Positions 16,903 to 26,206 of a DNA stretch of 64,000 nt are shown in pieces; position 1 is the stretch's first letter; each line of letters begins with the position of its first letter. Made by a program: the position numbers and the translations under genes. The DNA comes from Bdellovibrionota bacterium (lineage in GTDB: Bacteria; Bdellovibrionota; Bdellovibrionia; Bdellovibrionales; Bdellovibrionaceae). The notes below the pieces were generated by a model, which searched no databases, was not told the origin of the DNA, and saw only the letters and a list, made by a program, of their open reading frames with translations. The stretch covers positions 372,001 through 436,000 of the forward strand of contig CAUJGP010000024.1 of the NCBI GenBank assembly GCA_963170155.1, read 5' to 3'.

Positions 16903-18033
16903 TTATTTTTTGCTTTGTAGAGGGGATGCGAGCACCCCTTTTTGTGGATGCTCTGGAGTAATGAATGAATCTTGTTTATTCTTGAGTTGATATCTCCTTG
17001 TTACCATCATGAAAATATCGTCTGCGGCGACACCGATATTTTCACCTTTATATTTTGACGTGAGCCCCGCGACGAGAGCAGAGGCCGGGGTGCGTGATGA
17101 GTCTGTAGCTTGTGTTTTGGAAGAACCCTTAAGTCCATCAGTTCCCGCATGATCTTCGCTATCGAAGCTATCACCATTAGAACCATAGGAAGATGGATTC
17201 AGTTCTCCCCCATGAGAACCAGTAAGATTTTGGCGTTTTGCTATGTCTTCGACAAGGCCCATGCCTTTTTCATAAGTACCGGGAGGCAACCCCAGTTTGG
17301 CTTCAATAGCGGAACCATTAGAGGCTTCACTCAAAGAGATATTATTGCCATCGGGAGTTGTGATCGCATTTTTATTAAGGTCCACTTTGAAACCATGATC
17401 CTCAATTTTTTTCAAAATTTCTTGGGTAGACGGTATAAGATCATTTTTAGTTGAATTGAAGCTTTTGGTATTAGAGCCTAGGTTGGAGTCGTCAGTGGCT
17501 GCATTGTTGTCTTCATAACCAGTATTTTTGTTGCTGTTTAGCGTGGGGTCATTAATGGCGTCATAAGTGGAAAAATCATTTCCTGACCGTAGATTAGCTT
17601 TCGACGTTTTACCTTGATTAAGAGATTGCAGAAGTGAAAGTGCCGATTGCACCAACATAAATTTACCCATCGCTTTAGAGGAAGGTTCGGGTGAAGACAT
17701 CAATGCCGCTCCTGTTGCGCCAGTGATGCCACTCATGATCATATTGAATCCAGCCCCACTAGATTGCTGTCCAGCTGCTGCACTCGCGCTTTCTGCTGCG
17801 TTAAGGGCATTGGCGAGGTCGCTTCCAGTAATGGTGTTGGACTTCGTTCCTTCCACTCCTTGGGATGGGGTCGTTTGCTGTTGAATTTGAGTATTGATAA
17901 AGGCAGTCCCTTTTTTGGTGGTCTTTTCTGGATCAGATCCAGCATAAGCGAAAGGAAGATAACTTTGTGCAAGGACAAAAGAAGTAATAATAGAAAGTAA
18001 TGAAATTTTATTTATATCATAATAATGTGTCAT
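16903..18033 (-). CDS. Exported Ser/Asn-rich protein, unknown function
   Basis: 376 residues starting with a signal peptide (LLSIITSFVLAQSYLPFAYA, then GSDPE). The mature part is low in complexity, rich in Ser, Asn, Gly and Thr, and includes an Ala-rich helical stretch (NALNAAESASAAAGQQ). One more ordered segment (ILKKIEDHGFKVDLNKN and LGLPPGTYEKGM) may be a small folded domain. It lies 20 bp behind the larger exported gene at 18054 on the same strand, so the two form an operon and may work together at the cell surface. No family recognised. Confidence 0.7.
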   Translation of the reverse strand: MTHYYDINKISLLSIITSFVLAQSYLPFAYAGSDPEKTTKKGTAFINTQIQQQTTPSQGVEGTKSNTITGSDLANALNAAESASAAAGQQSSGAGFNMIMSGITGATGAALMSSPEPSSKAMGKFMLVQSALSLLQSLNQGKTSKANLRSGNDFSTYDAINDPTLNSNKNTGYEDNNAATDDSNLGSNTKSFNSTKNDLIPSTQEILKKIEDHGFKVDLNKNAITTPDGNNISLSEASNGSAIEAKLGLPPGTYEKGMGLVEDIAKRQNLTGSHGGELNPSSYGSNGDSFDSEDHAGTDGLKGSSKTQATDSSRTPASALVAGLTSKYKGENIGVAADDIFMMVTRRYQLKNKQDSFITPEHPQKGVLASPLQSKK

Positions 18034-18053
18034 AGCCTTGCTTCCATTCTGCT

Positions 18054-19592
18054 TTATTCAGGAATAAGGGTTGATCGACTATTTTTATACCCTTTCGAAA
18101 CTTTTTCAAAGATTGTGGGTCCAGCAGAGGGTGTAATTCCTTCGGGGCCTGCGGCTTTAGAAAGAGTTGGATCTTTAGCCCCGCCTGGGAGGTATTGTTG
18201 TAAATCTTCATTCTTTTTGTCGCTACTTCCTCCAAAGTTACCACCATTGCCCGCATAACTAGGACTAGCTCCGTAGTTTGTATCATTACTGACGCCTCTT
18301 CCACCGCCACCACGGGGAGGGTTACTTCCGCCACCGGGGATGCTCAGGCCACCGCCGCCTCCACCGCCAGGAACACCTGCCGATTTAGGTCCCGGAGTAT
18401 CACCGAGATTGGGCATACCACCACTACCATCGTCACCTAGACCACCTAATCCATCCATGTTGAGGTCTGATAAACTTTTGGTGTCGAGAGCAAAATCAGG
18501 GTTAGTGGGGGTCGTGCTTGAGGCTCCACCACCAGTACTTCGAGTGTCTGTTGTGATAGATGGTATTTTACAATAGATAGCATCTTTATTTTTAGGATCG
18601 AGACACTCATCTGGGATCGATGTGGTACAAGTACCAGTGATGTTACAATCACTCAAATCTAATCCTGTATCAAATGTTGCAAAATCCTGTGCACACGCTG
18701 AATTTTTCTGCATCGACATCATAAGTGTACTGAGGTTCATCGCCATTTTTGATGTCGCTTCGTTCGCTGTCGCAGTACATACACGCTTAATCGCCGTTGG
18801 TGAATCTTCATCAGAGTCAATGCTTTCAAGGCTCTCTATTGCCTTTTGCGTACTATAAGCAAGCTTGTTTAATTCTTCTGATTGTTTTGTTTTATTACTC
18901 TCTTCACTCTCTTCGCTCTCTCCTTGATTTTTAGCATTAGAATTGTCGGCATCATGAGTACACGAGAACCCTCTTAATTTGGCTTCTTCTGAGCATGCAG
19001 ATTGTTTGTTTGAGGAGGGGGCTGGAGTTTTTTGATTGGATTGTGCGCTGGTAGTGCCATTATTTAAACTGGATTTGAATTGTGTTGTTGAAAAGGCTAA
19101 GTCATCGAGGTCTTTTTTTAGTAGCTTTGCGATTTTTTCTGCTTTAGAGCATTTATCTATACAATCAGATTTTTGAAAAGCACAGGTGCCTCGTACCCCT
19201 GTTTGAGCCGCTTGAACCATTTTTAAAGCATTAGCAAATTTACTGCATGAAGCACTCATGGCCATGGAGCCAACATCTGCGATGGAGCCAATCATACTGG
19301 AGGCTTGATTCCATGTTTTGTTATTGCCCTGAATACAAACTGTATTTGTATTCAAGTTGCTTTCTTGGCAAGCTCTTAATAAGCTTTGGTAGTTAGCAAA
19401 TTTACTTCTGATGGAAGAACCCTTGACATTAAAATCAGGATTATTATTTGTACTATTTGTGATAGTTTTAATTTCTTGTTCCAATGAGCTTAAAGAATTT
19501 GCGTGAGAAGAATCATTAAAGAAAAGCAAAGAAACAAAAAAACTAAAATTTATAGTTAAAAATGCCAGTCTAAAATACTTATATTTTAACAT
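18054..19592 (-). CDS. Large exported Cys- and Gly-rich protein, unknown function
   Basis: 512 residues with an N-terminal signal or anchor (LAFLTINFSFFVSLLFF). Residues 70-150 hold closely spaced cysteines (RACQES, NTVCIQG, SASCSKF, GTCAFQKSDCIDKCSK); a second Cys set occurs near CNITGTCTTSIPDECLD. The C-terminal third is disordered, with Gly/Pro runs. The design, disulfide-rich head plus flexible tail, suggests an envelope or extracellular structural protein. First gene of a two-gene operon with the one at 16903. No family recognised. Confidence 0.7.
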   Translation of the reverse strand: MLKYKYFRLAFLTINFSFFVSLLFFNDSSHANSLSSLEQEIKTITNSTNNNPDFNVKGSSIRSKFANYQSLLRACQESNLNTNTVCIQGNNKTWNQASSMIGSIADVGSMAMSASCSKFANALKMVQAAQTGVRGTCAFQKSDCIDKCSKAEKIAKLLKKDLDDLAFSTTQFKSSLNNGTTSAQSNQKTPAPSSNKQSACSEEAKLRGFSCTHDADNSNAKNQGESEESEESNKTKQSEELNKLAYSTQKAIESLESIDSDEDSPTAIKRVCTATANEATSKMAMNLSTLMMSMQKNSACAQDFATFDTGLDLSDCNITGTCTTSIPDECLDPKNKDAIYCKIPSITTDTRSTGGGASSTTPTNPDFALDTKSLSDLNMDGLGGLGDDGSGGMPNLGDTPGPKSAGVPGGGGGGGLSIPGGGSNPPRGGGGRGVSNDTNYGASPSYAGNGGNFGGSSDKKNEDLQQYLPGGAKDPTLSKAAGPEGITPSAGPTIFEKVSKGYKNSRSTLIPE

Positions 19593-19753
19593 AAGTTTAT
19601 TTTGAGCTTGTTTTTAGAGATATTCAAGAAAATTGAGTTTGAGTATCAAATTGAGACAGGCCTATATGACAGTTTGAATTATAAAAATAAAGGTTTTTTT
19701 ACTCAAACCGATGAGATATTTGTATGTAAATTTTGTTTAATGGTGAGGTATGA

Positions 19754-20455
19754 ATGAGTTTTATTAGATTATTTATTTTTTTGAGTGTTACGATTAATTT
19801 AGGGTATGTGTATGGACAATCATGTGAAGATTATGAATCTTATAACTTCTGGCCGAATGACCCTATAAAGCGTCACTCTTCCGTGATGGTTGAAGTTTGT
19901 TGTAATATAGATAATCCAGAATATTCGCCTCCTCCTCCCAATATAAAGAGGCTTCAGATCAAATTAAAAGTAGATGACACCATAAAAATTACAGATCTCA
20001 AAAAAGATCCCATGGGTTATGTAATATACCAGTGTGATAAGGGGTCGCCAATTTATCAAAAATGCGTACCCTCTTTTGTATCGGGACGCATGATCGATTC
20101 GGGAGGGCAAAAAGAGATGCCTCTTCGTATTTATCATAAAGATCCCCCTAAGGGTGTATTTTTAGTACAAACAAATGATAGTTCAGGTAATGCCTATTAT
20201 GGATTCCAAGTCCTCAAAGGAGGGGTTGAGATAAAAGGCATCGAAAAGGCTGAACAAATATGTTCAAGATTTGATCCAAAGAAACATCAAGGAGTAACCA
20301 AAGTAAGAAATTTAGAAAAAACCAGTCTTGCTAACAGTGGTGGTGCTACTTTAAATGCTAAGGCTGTGACGGGAGATAAAAATAAGAAGCGTACACCAAT
20401 GCTCAATAAGAATAGTGATGATCTCATGCATGTGGTAGAGGCTGCAAATCAATAA
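19754..20455 (+). CDS. Small exported protein, unknown function
   Basis: 233 residues with a signal peptide (IRLFIFLSVTINLGYVYG, cleavage before QSC). The mature N-terminus has QSCEDYES and VEVCCNID, and further cysteines near IYQCDKG, KCVPSF and EQICSRF, so it is probably disulfide-stabilised outside the cytoplasm. The C-terminal 50 residues are basic and likely unstructured. It is divergent from the exported-protein operon at 16903-19592, 160 bp away, and could belong to the same system. Confidence 0.7.
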   Translation: MSFIRLFIFLSVTINLGYVYGQSCEDYESYNFWPNDPIKRHSSVMVEVCCNIDNPEYSPPPPNIKRLQIKLKVDDTIKITDLKKDPMGYVIYQCDKGSPIYQKCVPSFVSGRMIDSGGQKEMPLRIYHKDPPKGVFLVQTNDSSGNAYYGFQVLKGGVEIKGIEKAEQICSRFDPKKHQGVTKVRNLEKTSLANSGGATLNAKAVTGDKNKKRTPMLNKNSDDLMHVVEAANQ

Positions 20456-20606
20456 AGGCAATACTCTCAGCAATTCTAACAGGCTTACTTATGTGCAGTT
20501 CAGATCCAATTATAATTTGGAATTAATAATGGCATAAATATAAAAGCATTTGAAATGAATTCAACGCTCCCCAAGTTTCGAATAAATCATGATATAAGGG
20601 ATTTCT

Positions 20607-21668
20607 ATGAATAGAAAACCTTATGCGCAATTATCAGACATCATACATAAAGTTTTTTCTGAAACCGATACGACAGGCGCCATTGCAATTACAGGTTCAG
20701 TAGATGAAATTTATTTTATGAAGTCATTTGGGACGGTTCATTGTAGCTCTAATTATCCTGTATCAAACTCGACCTATTTTGATATTCAATCAATCACAAA
20801 AGTTGTTGGAACAATAAACTTGCTAGAAATGTTTTTAAATTCAAATAAAATTAATTTGAATGATAGAATTCAAAAATTCATTCCAGAATTTCAAAAAAAT
20901 AATAAATCAGAGATTTCTATTCGAGATTTAGTGCTGCATCAATCAGGTATTTCTGATGAAGATTTTGGGGGAAGATACAATTCGCCTGAAGAGCTATGGA
21001 ATAGTATGCTTCAAGCACCTACCAGATTCAATCCAGGTGAAGCTGTTGAATACACTGATGTTGGATATCGAATACTGGGCTTATGCCTTGAGCGGTTAGG
21101 AAATAATAATTTAGCAGCTTTATGTAAAGAATTTGTTTGGGATCCTTTAGGAATGAATAATACAACTTACGATATTTCAAGAATAGAAAAAAATTTGGTT
21201 GCTGGAGGACGAAACTCCTGGTGCATACTCGATGATGCTCAAGATCGATTTTTAAATCAATCATTAGGTTGTGATGGTGTTTTCACAACAGGTGATGATT
21301 TGGTAAAATTCTGTAGAAATTGGTTGAAAAAACTTTCTAAAAAAGAATACCGAAGTTCACTGTATAGGAGTGCAGCAGGTTTTTTTGACAAAAATTGGAC
21401 TTGTTATGAATCTTTAGGGCATGGAAGAAAAGTTTTTGGATGGGAACAGCATGATACAAAGCAGAGTTATATTGGTTCTCTTAAAACAGAGTTGACCTTA
21501 GAGAAAGCAGGAGGGGCTGGTACTTTCATTTGTATTCGCCCAGAGCAACAAGATTTTTTTATTTATCTTACAAATCATGGGCGGCCAGATCCATTTTCTA
21601 TGAATTCATGGAATCAATTAATTGTAAATTTAAGAGTAAAAGAAGTTGCTTTAGAGGTTATGTTATAA
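20607..21668 (+). CDS. Serine hydrolase of the beta-lactamase/CubicO family
   Basis: 353 residues of the class C beta-lactamase / D-Ala-D-Ala peptidase fold. The catalytic Ser-x-x-Lys is QSITK (about residue 68); the second motif, usually Y-x-N, is seen as VEYTDVGYRILG, where Asp replaces Asn; LTNHGRPDPF near the C-terminus takes the place of the third motif (H-x-G-like). No signal peptide is evident, so it may act in the cytoplasm as an esterase or amidase rather than on peptidoglycan. The gene is noticeably AT-rich. An AAGGGATTT leader precedes the ATG. Confidence 0.82.
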   Translation: MNRKPYAQLSDIIHKVFSETDTTGAIAITGSVDEIYFMKSFGTVHCSSNYPVSNSTYFDIQSITKVVGTINLLEMFLNSNKINLNDRIQKFIPEFQKNNKSEISIRDLVLHQSGISDEDFGGRYNSPEELWNSMLQAPTRFNPGEAVEYTDVGYRILGLCLERLGNNNLAALCKEFVWDPLGMNNTTYDISRIEKNLVAGGRNSWCILDDAQDRFLNQSLGCDGVFTTGDDLVKFCRNWLKKLSKKEYRSSLYRSAAGFFDKNWTCYESLGHGRKVFGWEQHDTKQSYIGSLKTELTLEKAGGAGTFICIRPEQQDFFIYLTNHGRPDPFSMNSWNQLIVNLRVKEVALEVML

Positions 21669-21749
21669 TGATGAGCTTTAAATTTGAGAGAGTGTCGTTG
21701 TTCAGTTAGTTAAAATTAACGAGACGTTTGTATTCATCAATTGATTATT

Positions 21750-21830
21750 TGGCCTCAGAAAATAAAAAGCTTAAACAGCTAAGTACGGTACGGCATAAAA
21801 TTAAGCTTAATAATTAACATACTGAGGCCA
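21750..21830. repeat. Nested inverted repeat between convergent genes
   Basis: TGGCCTCAG at 21750-21758 pairs perfectly with CTGAGGCCA at 21822-21830; inside, AAGCTTAA (21767-21774) pairs with TTAAGCTT (21801-21808). It lies between the ends of two convergent genes and probably acts as a two-way terminator or RNA-stabilising structure. Confidence 0.5.
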
Positions 21831-21847
21831 GGTCATTTCCAGATCAA

Positions 21848-22660
21848 TTATGGAATGGAGCACTTAAACGAATACTGCCAAATCCCCTGCTGTTTTAAAT
21901 CTGATAAAACAGAACCAGGGGGACAGACCTTCTTTTTTCCAGCACCGCCAGAGCATGTGAATTGAAAAATACCGCTGACATCGCATCTTGCTACAACTGT
22001 GCCAGGAGGAAGAGCGGCGGGAGCTGCGGCGGCATAGGGAATGCTACATTTTTTTGTTGTAGGGTCTACGCTTCCACCCAGATAAAAACAAACTTGGTCA
22101 ATATCGAATTTAGAGGGACTCGGGTCATTGTCCATATTATCTCCACAGGCATCAACGGAAAGATTTGCTGGGTCTGGGCCAGAGGCGCTGACTACAACGG
22201 TTGTTCTTGTGGGGGCTAGTGAAGCGACAAGAGTTGAATGATCTGGATTAACGATTAATTCAACTTTGTAAAGATTAGCGCCGATAGATACAACTTTATC
22301 GATGGCAATATCTTTTATTTTGACTCCAGTATCTGAGTTGGGAAGATCGTTATTGATGGTTATCAGCGGAGGCACGGAAGCGTCACATGAGTCTTTGAGT
22401 TGAGTGAGATTCGTTTTAGAAGTGCTGTTCAGCGTACTCGGAAACATACACGGGCAGGTATTGCTATTTGCGTATAAAGTGGTTAACACCCGTTGAAAAT
22501 CATTTAATTCAATCTTTTGTGCTAAACGCTTTTGTTGCACAAATTGGGAGTTCATAAAGTTAGTGAAGAGCAGTAATGATATGGCGAGAATTCCTAATGC
22601 GACCATAACTTCTATAAGAGTCAAACCATGTTCATTGTTACTTAATCGATTCATGTGCAT
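21848..22660 (-). CDS. Type IV pilin-like / pseudopilin protein
   Basis: About 270 residues. The N-terminus has the prepilin cleavage and methylation motif: EHG followed by LTLIEVMVALGILAISLLLF, with the Glu at position 5 after the cleaved Gly, so it is processed by prepilin peptidase and inserted in the inner membrane. The long mature part with Cys pairs (SNTCPCMF, VDACGDN, VARCDVS) is larger than a major pilin and fits a minor pilin or a GspI/GspJ/PilV-like pseudopilin. The start is taken at the ATG 5 bp after GAGGAG. No other pilus genes adjoin it. Confidence 0.75.
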   Translation of the reverse strand: MHMNRLSNNEHGLTLIEVMVALGILAISLLLFTNFMNSQFVQQKRLAQKIELNDFQRVLTTLYANSNTCPCMFPSTLNSTSKTNLTQLKDSCDASVPPLITINNDLPNSDTGVKIKDIAIDKVVSIGANLYKVELIVNPDHSTLVASLAPTRTTVVVSASGPDPANLSVDACGDNMDNDPSPSKFDIDQVCFYLGGSVDPTTKKCSIPYAAAAPAALPPGTVVARCDVSGIFQFTCSGGAGKKKVCPPGSVLSDLKQQGIWQYSFKCSIP

Positions 22661-23082
22661 ATACATACTCCTCAAAAATCGTATTAATTACCACATCTAT
22701 ATTTTTATGAACTAAAACATATAATCCATTAATCTAGGTTTTATTAAATTTTATATATAAACACATTCTATATTGTATCGATGGCATTCACAAGCAGTTG
22801 CTTATTTAAAGGCATTGAATTTATTAAAAATAAATATAACTAATTGTTATTTATGAAGTAAGTGTTTTTGAGTTGGTGTTTCGAAATGATGCTTGAAAAT
22901 TTTTTTTAAAATCGGATTTTTTGTAGATGATATAAACGTTGTCAATTGTAGCAACAATAATCGAGCTTTAAAGTGATTATAGAGAGCTTTAAGAGGTATT
23001 TTTTTTGCATGTCTATGTTGAATAGAAGAAGTTTTTTGAAAAGTTGTTTCTAAATGGGTTTATTTTTTCTAAGGGGGCGTTC
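22661..23082. other. AT-rich divergent intergenic region
   Basis: Between the pseudopilin gene and the lipoprotein gene; presumably carries both promoters. Very AT-rich, no gene, repeat or RNA motif seen. Confidence 0.4.
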
Positions 23083-23871
23083 ATGACTTCACGTTATAGA
23101 AATAGGAATATTTTTTTCGCTTTTTTAATGACCTTATCTACATTGACTCTACTTCTCTTTTTTCAAAACTGCGGAAAAATTGATATCCGTTCTTCGCCAT
23201 CGGGTGATGACAGCAACTTTACTCCTTCGATTTTAAGTATTTCTACCCAAGAAATTAACACTCAAGATCAAGGGTTAAGCCAAGACGAAGATAACAATCA
23301 AGGAATAAATCTTGAGAATAGTACTGATGATTATTCCCAAGCCTTTAAGGGAATATGTTCTGTTTTTTCTGGTTTGCAGTTGCCATTTCCCAAGGTGAAT
23401 GATGCGAGCGAAGATTTTTTTTCTAATGGTTTAAGTAAAGACATACAAATTGAAAATAAGAGAACTGTTGAAATTGTTGATGCGAGTCGAAATATCAATT
23501 TAATCTCAGCAAATAATGCTAAATTTGTAGAAATTAGTGGAGATTTAACTGTATCGAAAGTGCAAGATATAGAGGTGAGTTCTGTTGCAGGTAAATTAAA
23601 GGTCGCGGCTAATAAGATTACCCGTATTTCAGATGTAACAGGGGATCAGTGCTTGTTTGCTCAAAGTATTGGGGTTGTCTCTAATGTTTTTAATGGTGCT
23701 AGGATTATTGCAAATACAGTAGATGAGATTCGATCAGTCTTTGGTACAGTCCATATTTATCGAGCGCAAGTAAACCGCATAAGTGCTATCTCGGGCACTA
23801 TTTGTTTACATGAGGGCGCTCGTATCAATGATACAAGCTTAGCTCCCCATGCGGTTAAAGTTTGTAACTAA
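23083..23871 (+). CDS. Lipoprotein with beta-solenoid-like repeats
   Basis: 262 residues. ATG 23083 is chosen because AAGGGGGC lies 4 bp before it; the upstream start at 23044 has none. The signal peptide ends in LLLFFQNCGK, a lipobox with Cys about residue 31. After an acidic, Asp/Asn/Gln-rich linker, the last 150 residues show a regular alternation of short strands (TVEIVD, INLIS, FVEISG, DLTVSKVQ, LKVAANK, HIYRAQ, RISAIS) as in right-handed beta-helix or bactofilin-like folds, ending in a Cys-containing TICLHEGAR. Probably a periplasmic or surface scaffold; function unknown. Confidence 0.7.
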   Translation: MTSRYRNRNIFFAFLMTLSTLTLLLFFQNCGKIDIRSSPSGDDSNFTPSILSISTQEINTQDQGLSQDEDNNQGINLENSTDDYSQAFKGICSVFSGLQLPFPKVNDASEDFFSNGLSKDIQIENKRTVEIVDASRNINLISANNAKFVEISGDLTVSKVQDIEVSSVAGKLKVAANKITRISDVTGDQCLFAQSIGVVSNVFNGARIIANTVDEIRSVFGTVHIYRAQVNRISAISGTICLHEGARINDTSLAPHAVKVCN

Positions 23872-24189
23872 TGAGAGTCGCTCAATAATAGAGAAATCTG
23901 AGGCGACGCTTATTCTGACATCATGGTTAATGGTTTAGTGAATTACGGTATTGAGTGCTGATCTGGCTTTAAGGCTAATCTTTTTTGTCTACAGTGGAGT
24001 TGGCTTCTATTGATGATAAGATAAATTATGGTGTTGAGGGGAATGGCTCAAGAACAAAAGACATTAAGAAGTAATCACATCAAATTTGAAAGTAATAAAA
24101 AATAAGGGGCTTAAAACTTCTTTAAAATAGATAAATCCAGGCGCAAGAGAGCGTTGCAAGACTAAAAGCGAACCAAGGAAAGGGTTTGT
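23872..24189. other. Intergenic region
   Basis: 318 bp after the solenoid lipoprotein. A weak inverted repeat (AGTCGCTCA with TGAGGCGAC, 23877-23917) lies just past the stop codon and may help end transcription. Nothing else recognised. Confidence 0.35.
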
Positions 24190-24849
24190 ATGATAAAGAT
24201 TTATTGTTTCATTTTTATTTTAAGTGCATTAGGGTTTTTTGAAAAATCTTATGCATATCAGGAAAATCGGTATAACCTACAAAATGATTGTATCTCGGAT
24301 TTTCGTCATCAAACACGTCAAGTTTTGCATCATCTTCCACAAAGCATAATTTATTTTTTAGAGACAAAAATAAAAAATCCCATGGAAGGTTGGAAGGTGT
24401 TGAGCGATAATGGCGACGCTTACGCGTCCGTTGCGGAGAAGGTGCTTCAGGAGAATGTTCAATTTCCTTATTCATTTTATCATCAGTTGATTAGAAAACA
24501 TTGGTATCAAACAGCAGGAGATTTGAATACTCAGTTAAAATTTGAATCTGTGGCAGAACAACATTTTTTCCAATACGTAGAAATTATTAAAACAGGGTTT
24601 TGGCCAGACTCAGATCAGATTATAAATAGTTATTTGAAGGCCATTCGCAATCACCATCTTGAAGACATAACAGTTTTTGATGCTGCATGGGAGGCTTCTG
24701 GTATGAACAAGGTGCAAACCTGGCAAGCCTTGAATCAGTTGTCCAAGGCGCGAACGGTGCAGCCGACAAGAGCTTGTTTTGAAGTGGATAAAGAAAAAGC
24801 CCGTCGTGTTATCTTTAATAATTTTAAACCTTGGGATTTGAGACTATAG
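24190..24849 (+). CDS. Exported protein, unknown function
   Basis: 219 residues with a signal peptide (CFIFILSALGFFEKSYA, cleavage before YQEN). The mature protein is mostly alpha-helical in appearance, with a run of aromatic and histidine residues (FRHQTRQVLHHLPQ, YHQLIRKHWYQTAG) and only two cysteines (NDCISD, RACFEV). It has no enzyme motif that I recognise. AAAGGGTTTGT precedes the ATG. It stands alone between the solenoid lipoprotein and the FAD enzyme. Confidence 0.65.
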   Translation: MIKIYCFIFILSALGFFEKSYAYQENRYNLQNDCISDFRHQTRQVLHHLPQSIIYFLETKIKNPMEGWKVLSDNGDAYASVAEKVLQENVQFPYSFYHQLIRKHWYQTAGDLNTQLKFESVAEQHFFQYVEIIKTGFWPDSDQIINSYLKAIRNHHLEDITVFDAAWEASGMNKVQTWQALNQLSKARTVQPTRACFEVDKEKARRVIFNNFKPWDLRL

Positions 24850-25019
24850 TTTAATAAGAGGATTCATGCCCAAAAGAAAGATTTAGTCATGGGCATGAAT
24901 CGATTTTGTTGAGCGTGTTGGGGCCTAAGCGCTATTTCTGCAACCTGTTAAAGTCCTGCTAAAGAGGCAAATAGTTTAAACTGCTTGCAATTATTGAAGT
25001 TGTCTCAGAAATTTTATGC

Positions 25020-26159
25020 ATGAATCATATAAGAAAAAAAGATCATATTTACGATGTTGTTATTGTTGGTGCAGGGTTGTCCGGGTTAATCGCTGCGGCG
25101 GCTCTTATGAAGAAGGGTGAAGATGTTTGTATTTTGGATGCTGCGGAATTTCCGGGGGGGCATTCAAGGTTGGTCTCTTCTCCGATTGGTTTAGTTGATA
25201 ATGGATTGAAGTTTTTTCCAGCTCATGCCAACACGACGGAGGCTCTTGAGGGGTTAAATCACATTCTTAATCGTCCCCTTGAGTTTGGCTCTATTGAAAG
25301 TGGACCTATTACTTTTCAAGGAGGGGTGCTTAAGCCCTTCGTTGGTTTTGGCAAAGAGGCACCTGATTTTCATCGAGAACTTTCTTACTTTCTTGAACCC
25401 CATCGTCTAGAGTTATCAAGATGTGTCGGAAAGGTTATCGCAGAGTTGATTCAAGATCTCGGCGAAAGATTTCATCACAGCTCATTGGTGACAAAATATA
25501 TAGGGGGCTCGGATGGAGTTATCCAGTCTGTGGTGGTCAATGGGCAAAAAACAATTTCGGGACGAAAATTTATTCATGCAGTGTCTCCCAAGTCTCTATC
25601 AACGCTCTTAAGTGACGAGCTTGTATCTGTTCGCGCTAAACAAAAAATAGCAAAGGCAGAGTATTGGACCATTCTGGGTCTTGATTTATTTCATCATGGC
25701 ACTGTAACAGAATCTTCTTTATTGCATTTATTGAATGGGACCACGGCTGATGAGTTAGGGCCTTGTGTTGGTTTATTTCATAGCTCCATTCCCTCTGTTA
25801 GTAATAGTGAACTCGTCGTTCAGCATTCTCAATGGATGACTTTTGTGAGTCAGGAAGATGGCGAAAGCCCAGAGTTCATAAGTGCTGCTCTAAAGAAGAT
25901 TAAGCGTCAAATAAAAAGAGCTTATCCTGAAGCTCTTGATCATTTGGTTTCAGAGAGAATTTTAGTAGTTCCCCTTGCTGAAGCGGATTTAGATTTAAAA
26001 TTTGATCGTAATGGCGCTTTCTACGGTATTCCTAATTTGTGGCTCGGTCACGGAAGTGCCTCTGAGGGTTTAAATCTCACTAGCTCCATTCAGCAATCTC
26101 TGCAGGTTGTATCGCAAATTCATAGTGGGAGTAGTGACACAGAAGTGGTGGCGCGCTAG
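25020..26159 (+). CDS. FAD-dependent oxidoreductase (amine oxidase / phytoene desaturase-like)
   Basis: 379 residues. The N-terminal Rossmann fold is clear: VVIVGAGLSGLIAAAAL followed by the acidic strand end CILDAAEFPGGHS, the pattern of flavin-containing amine oxidases, desaturases and protoporphyrinogen oxidases. The C-terminal PNLWLGHGSASEGLNLT resembles the second flavin-contact segment of these enzymes. The middle substrate domain gives no specific signature, so the reaction is unknown. No ribosome binding site is evident before the ATG. The stop codon lies inside a long inverted repeat. Confidence 0.75.
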   Translation: MNHIRKKDHIYDVVIVGAGLSGLIAAAALMKKGEDVCILDAAEFPGGHSRLVSSPIGLVDNGLKFFPAHANTTEALEGLNHILNRPLEFGSIESGPITFQGGVLKPFVGFGKEAPDFHRELSYFLEPHRLELSRCVGKVIAELIQDLGERFHHSSLVTKYIGGSDGVIQSVVVNGQKTISGRKFIHAVSPKSLSTLLSDELVSVRAKQKIAKAEYWTILGLDLFHHGTVTESSLLHLLNGTTADELGPCVGLFHSSIPSVSNSELVVQHSQWMTFVSQEDGESPEFISAALKKIKRQIKRAYPEALDHLVSERILVVPLAEADLDLKFDRNGAFYGIPNLWLGHGSASEGLNLTSSIQQSLQVVSQIHSGSSDTEVVAR

Positions 26160-26206
26160 TTAAGCAACTTAATGAAAGATCCTTAACTAACGATTCCGCC
26201 ACTTTT
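26141..26206. terminator. Long imperfect hairpin covering the end of the FAD-enzyme gene
   Basis: Bases 26141-26164 can pair with 26182-26206 over about 24 positions with few mismatches, including the perfect core TAGTTAAG/CTTAACTA. The stop codon TAG (26157-26159) is part of the left arm. No strong T-run follows, so this may be a 3' stabilising structure rather than a classic terminator. Confidence 0.5.
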
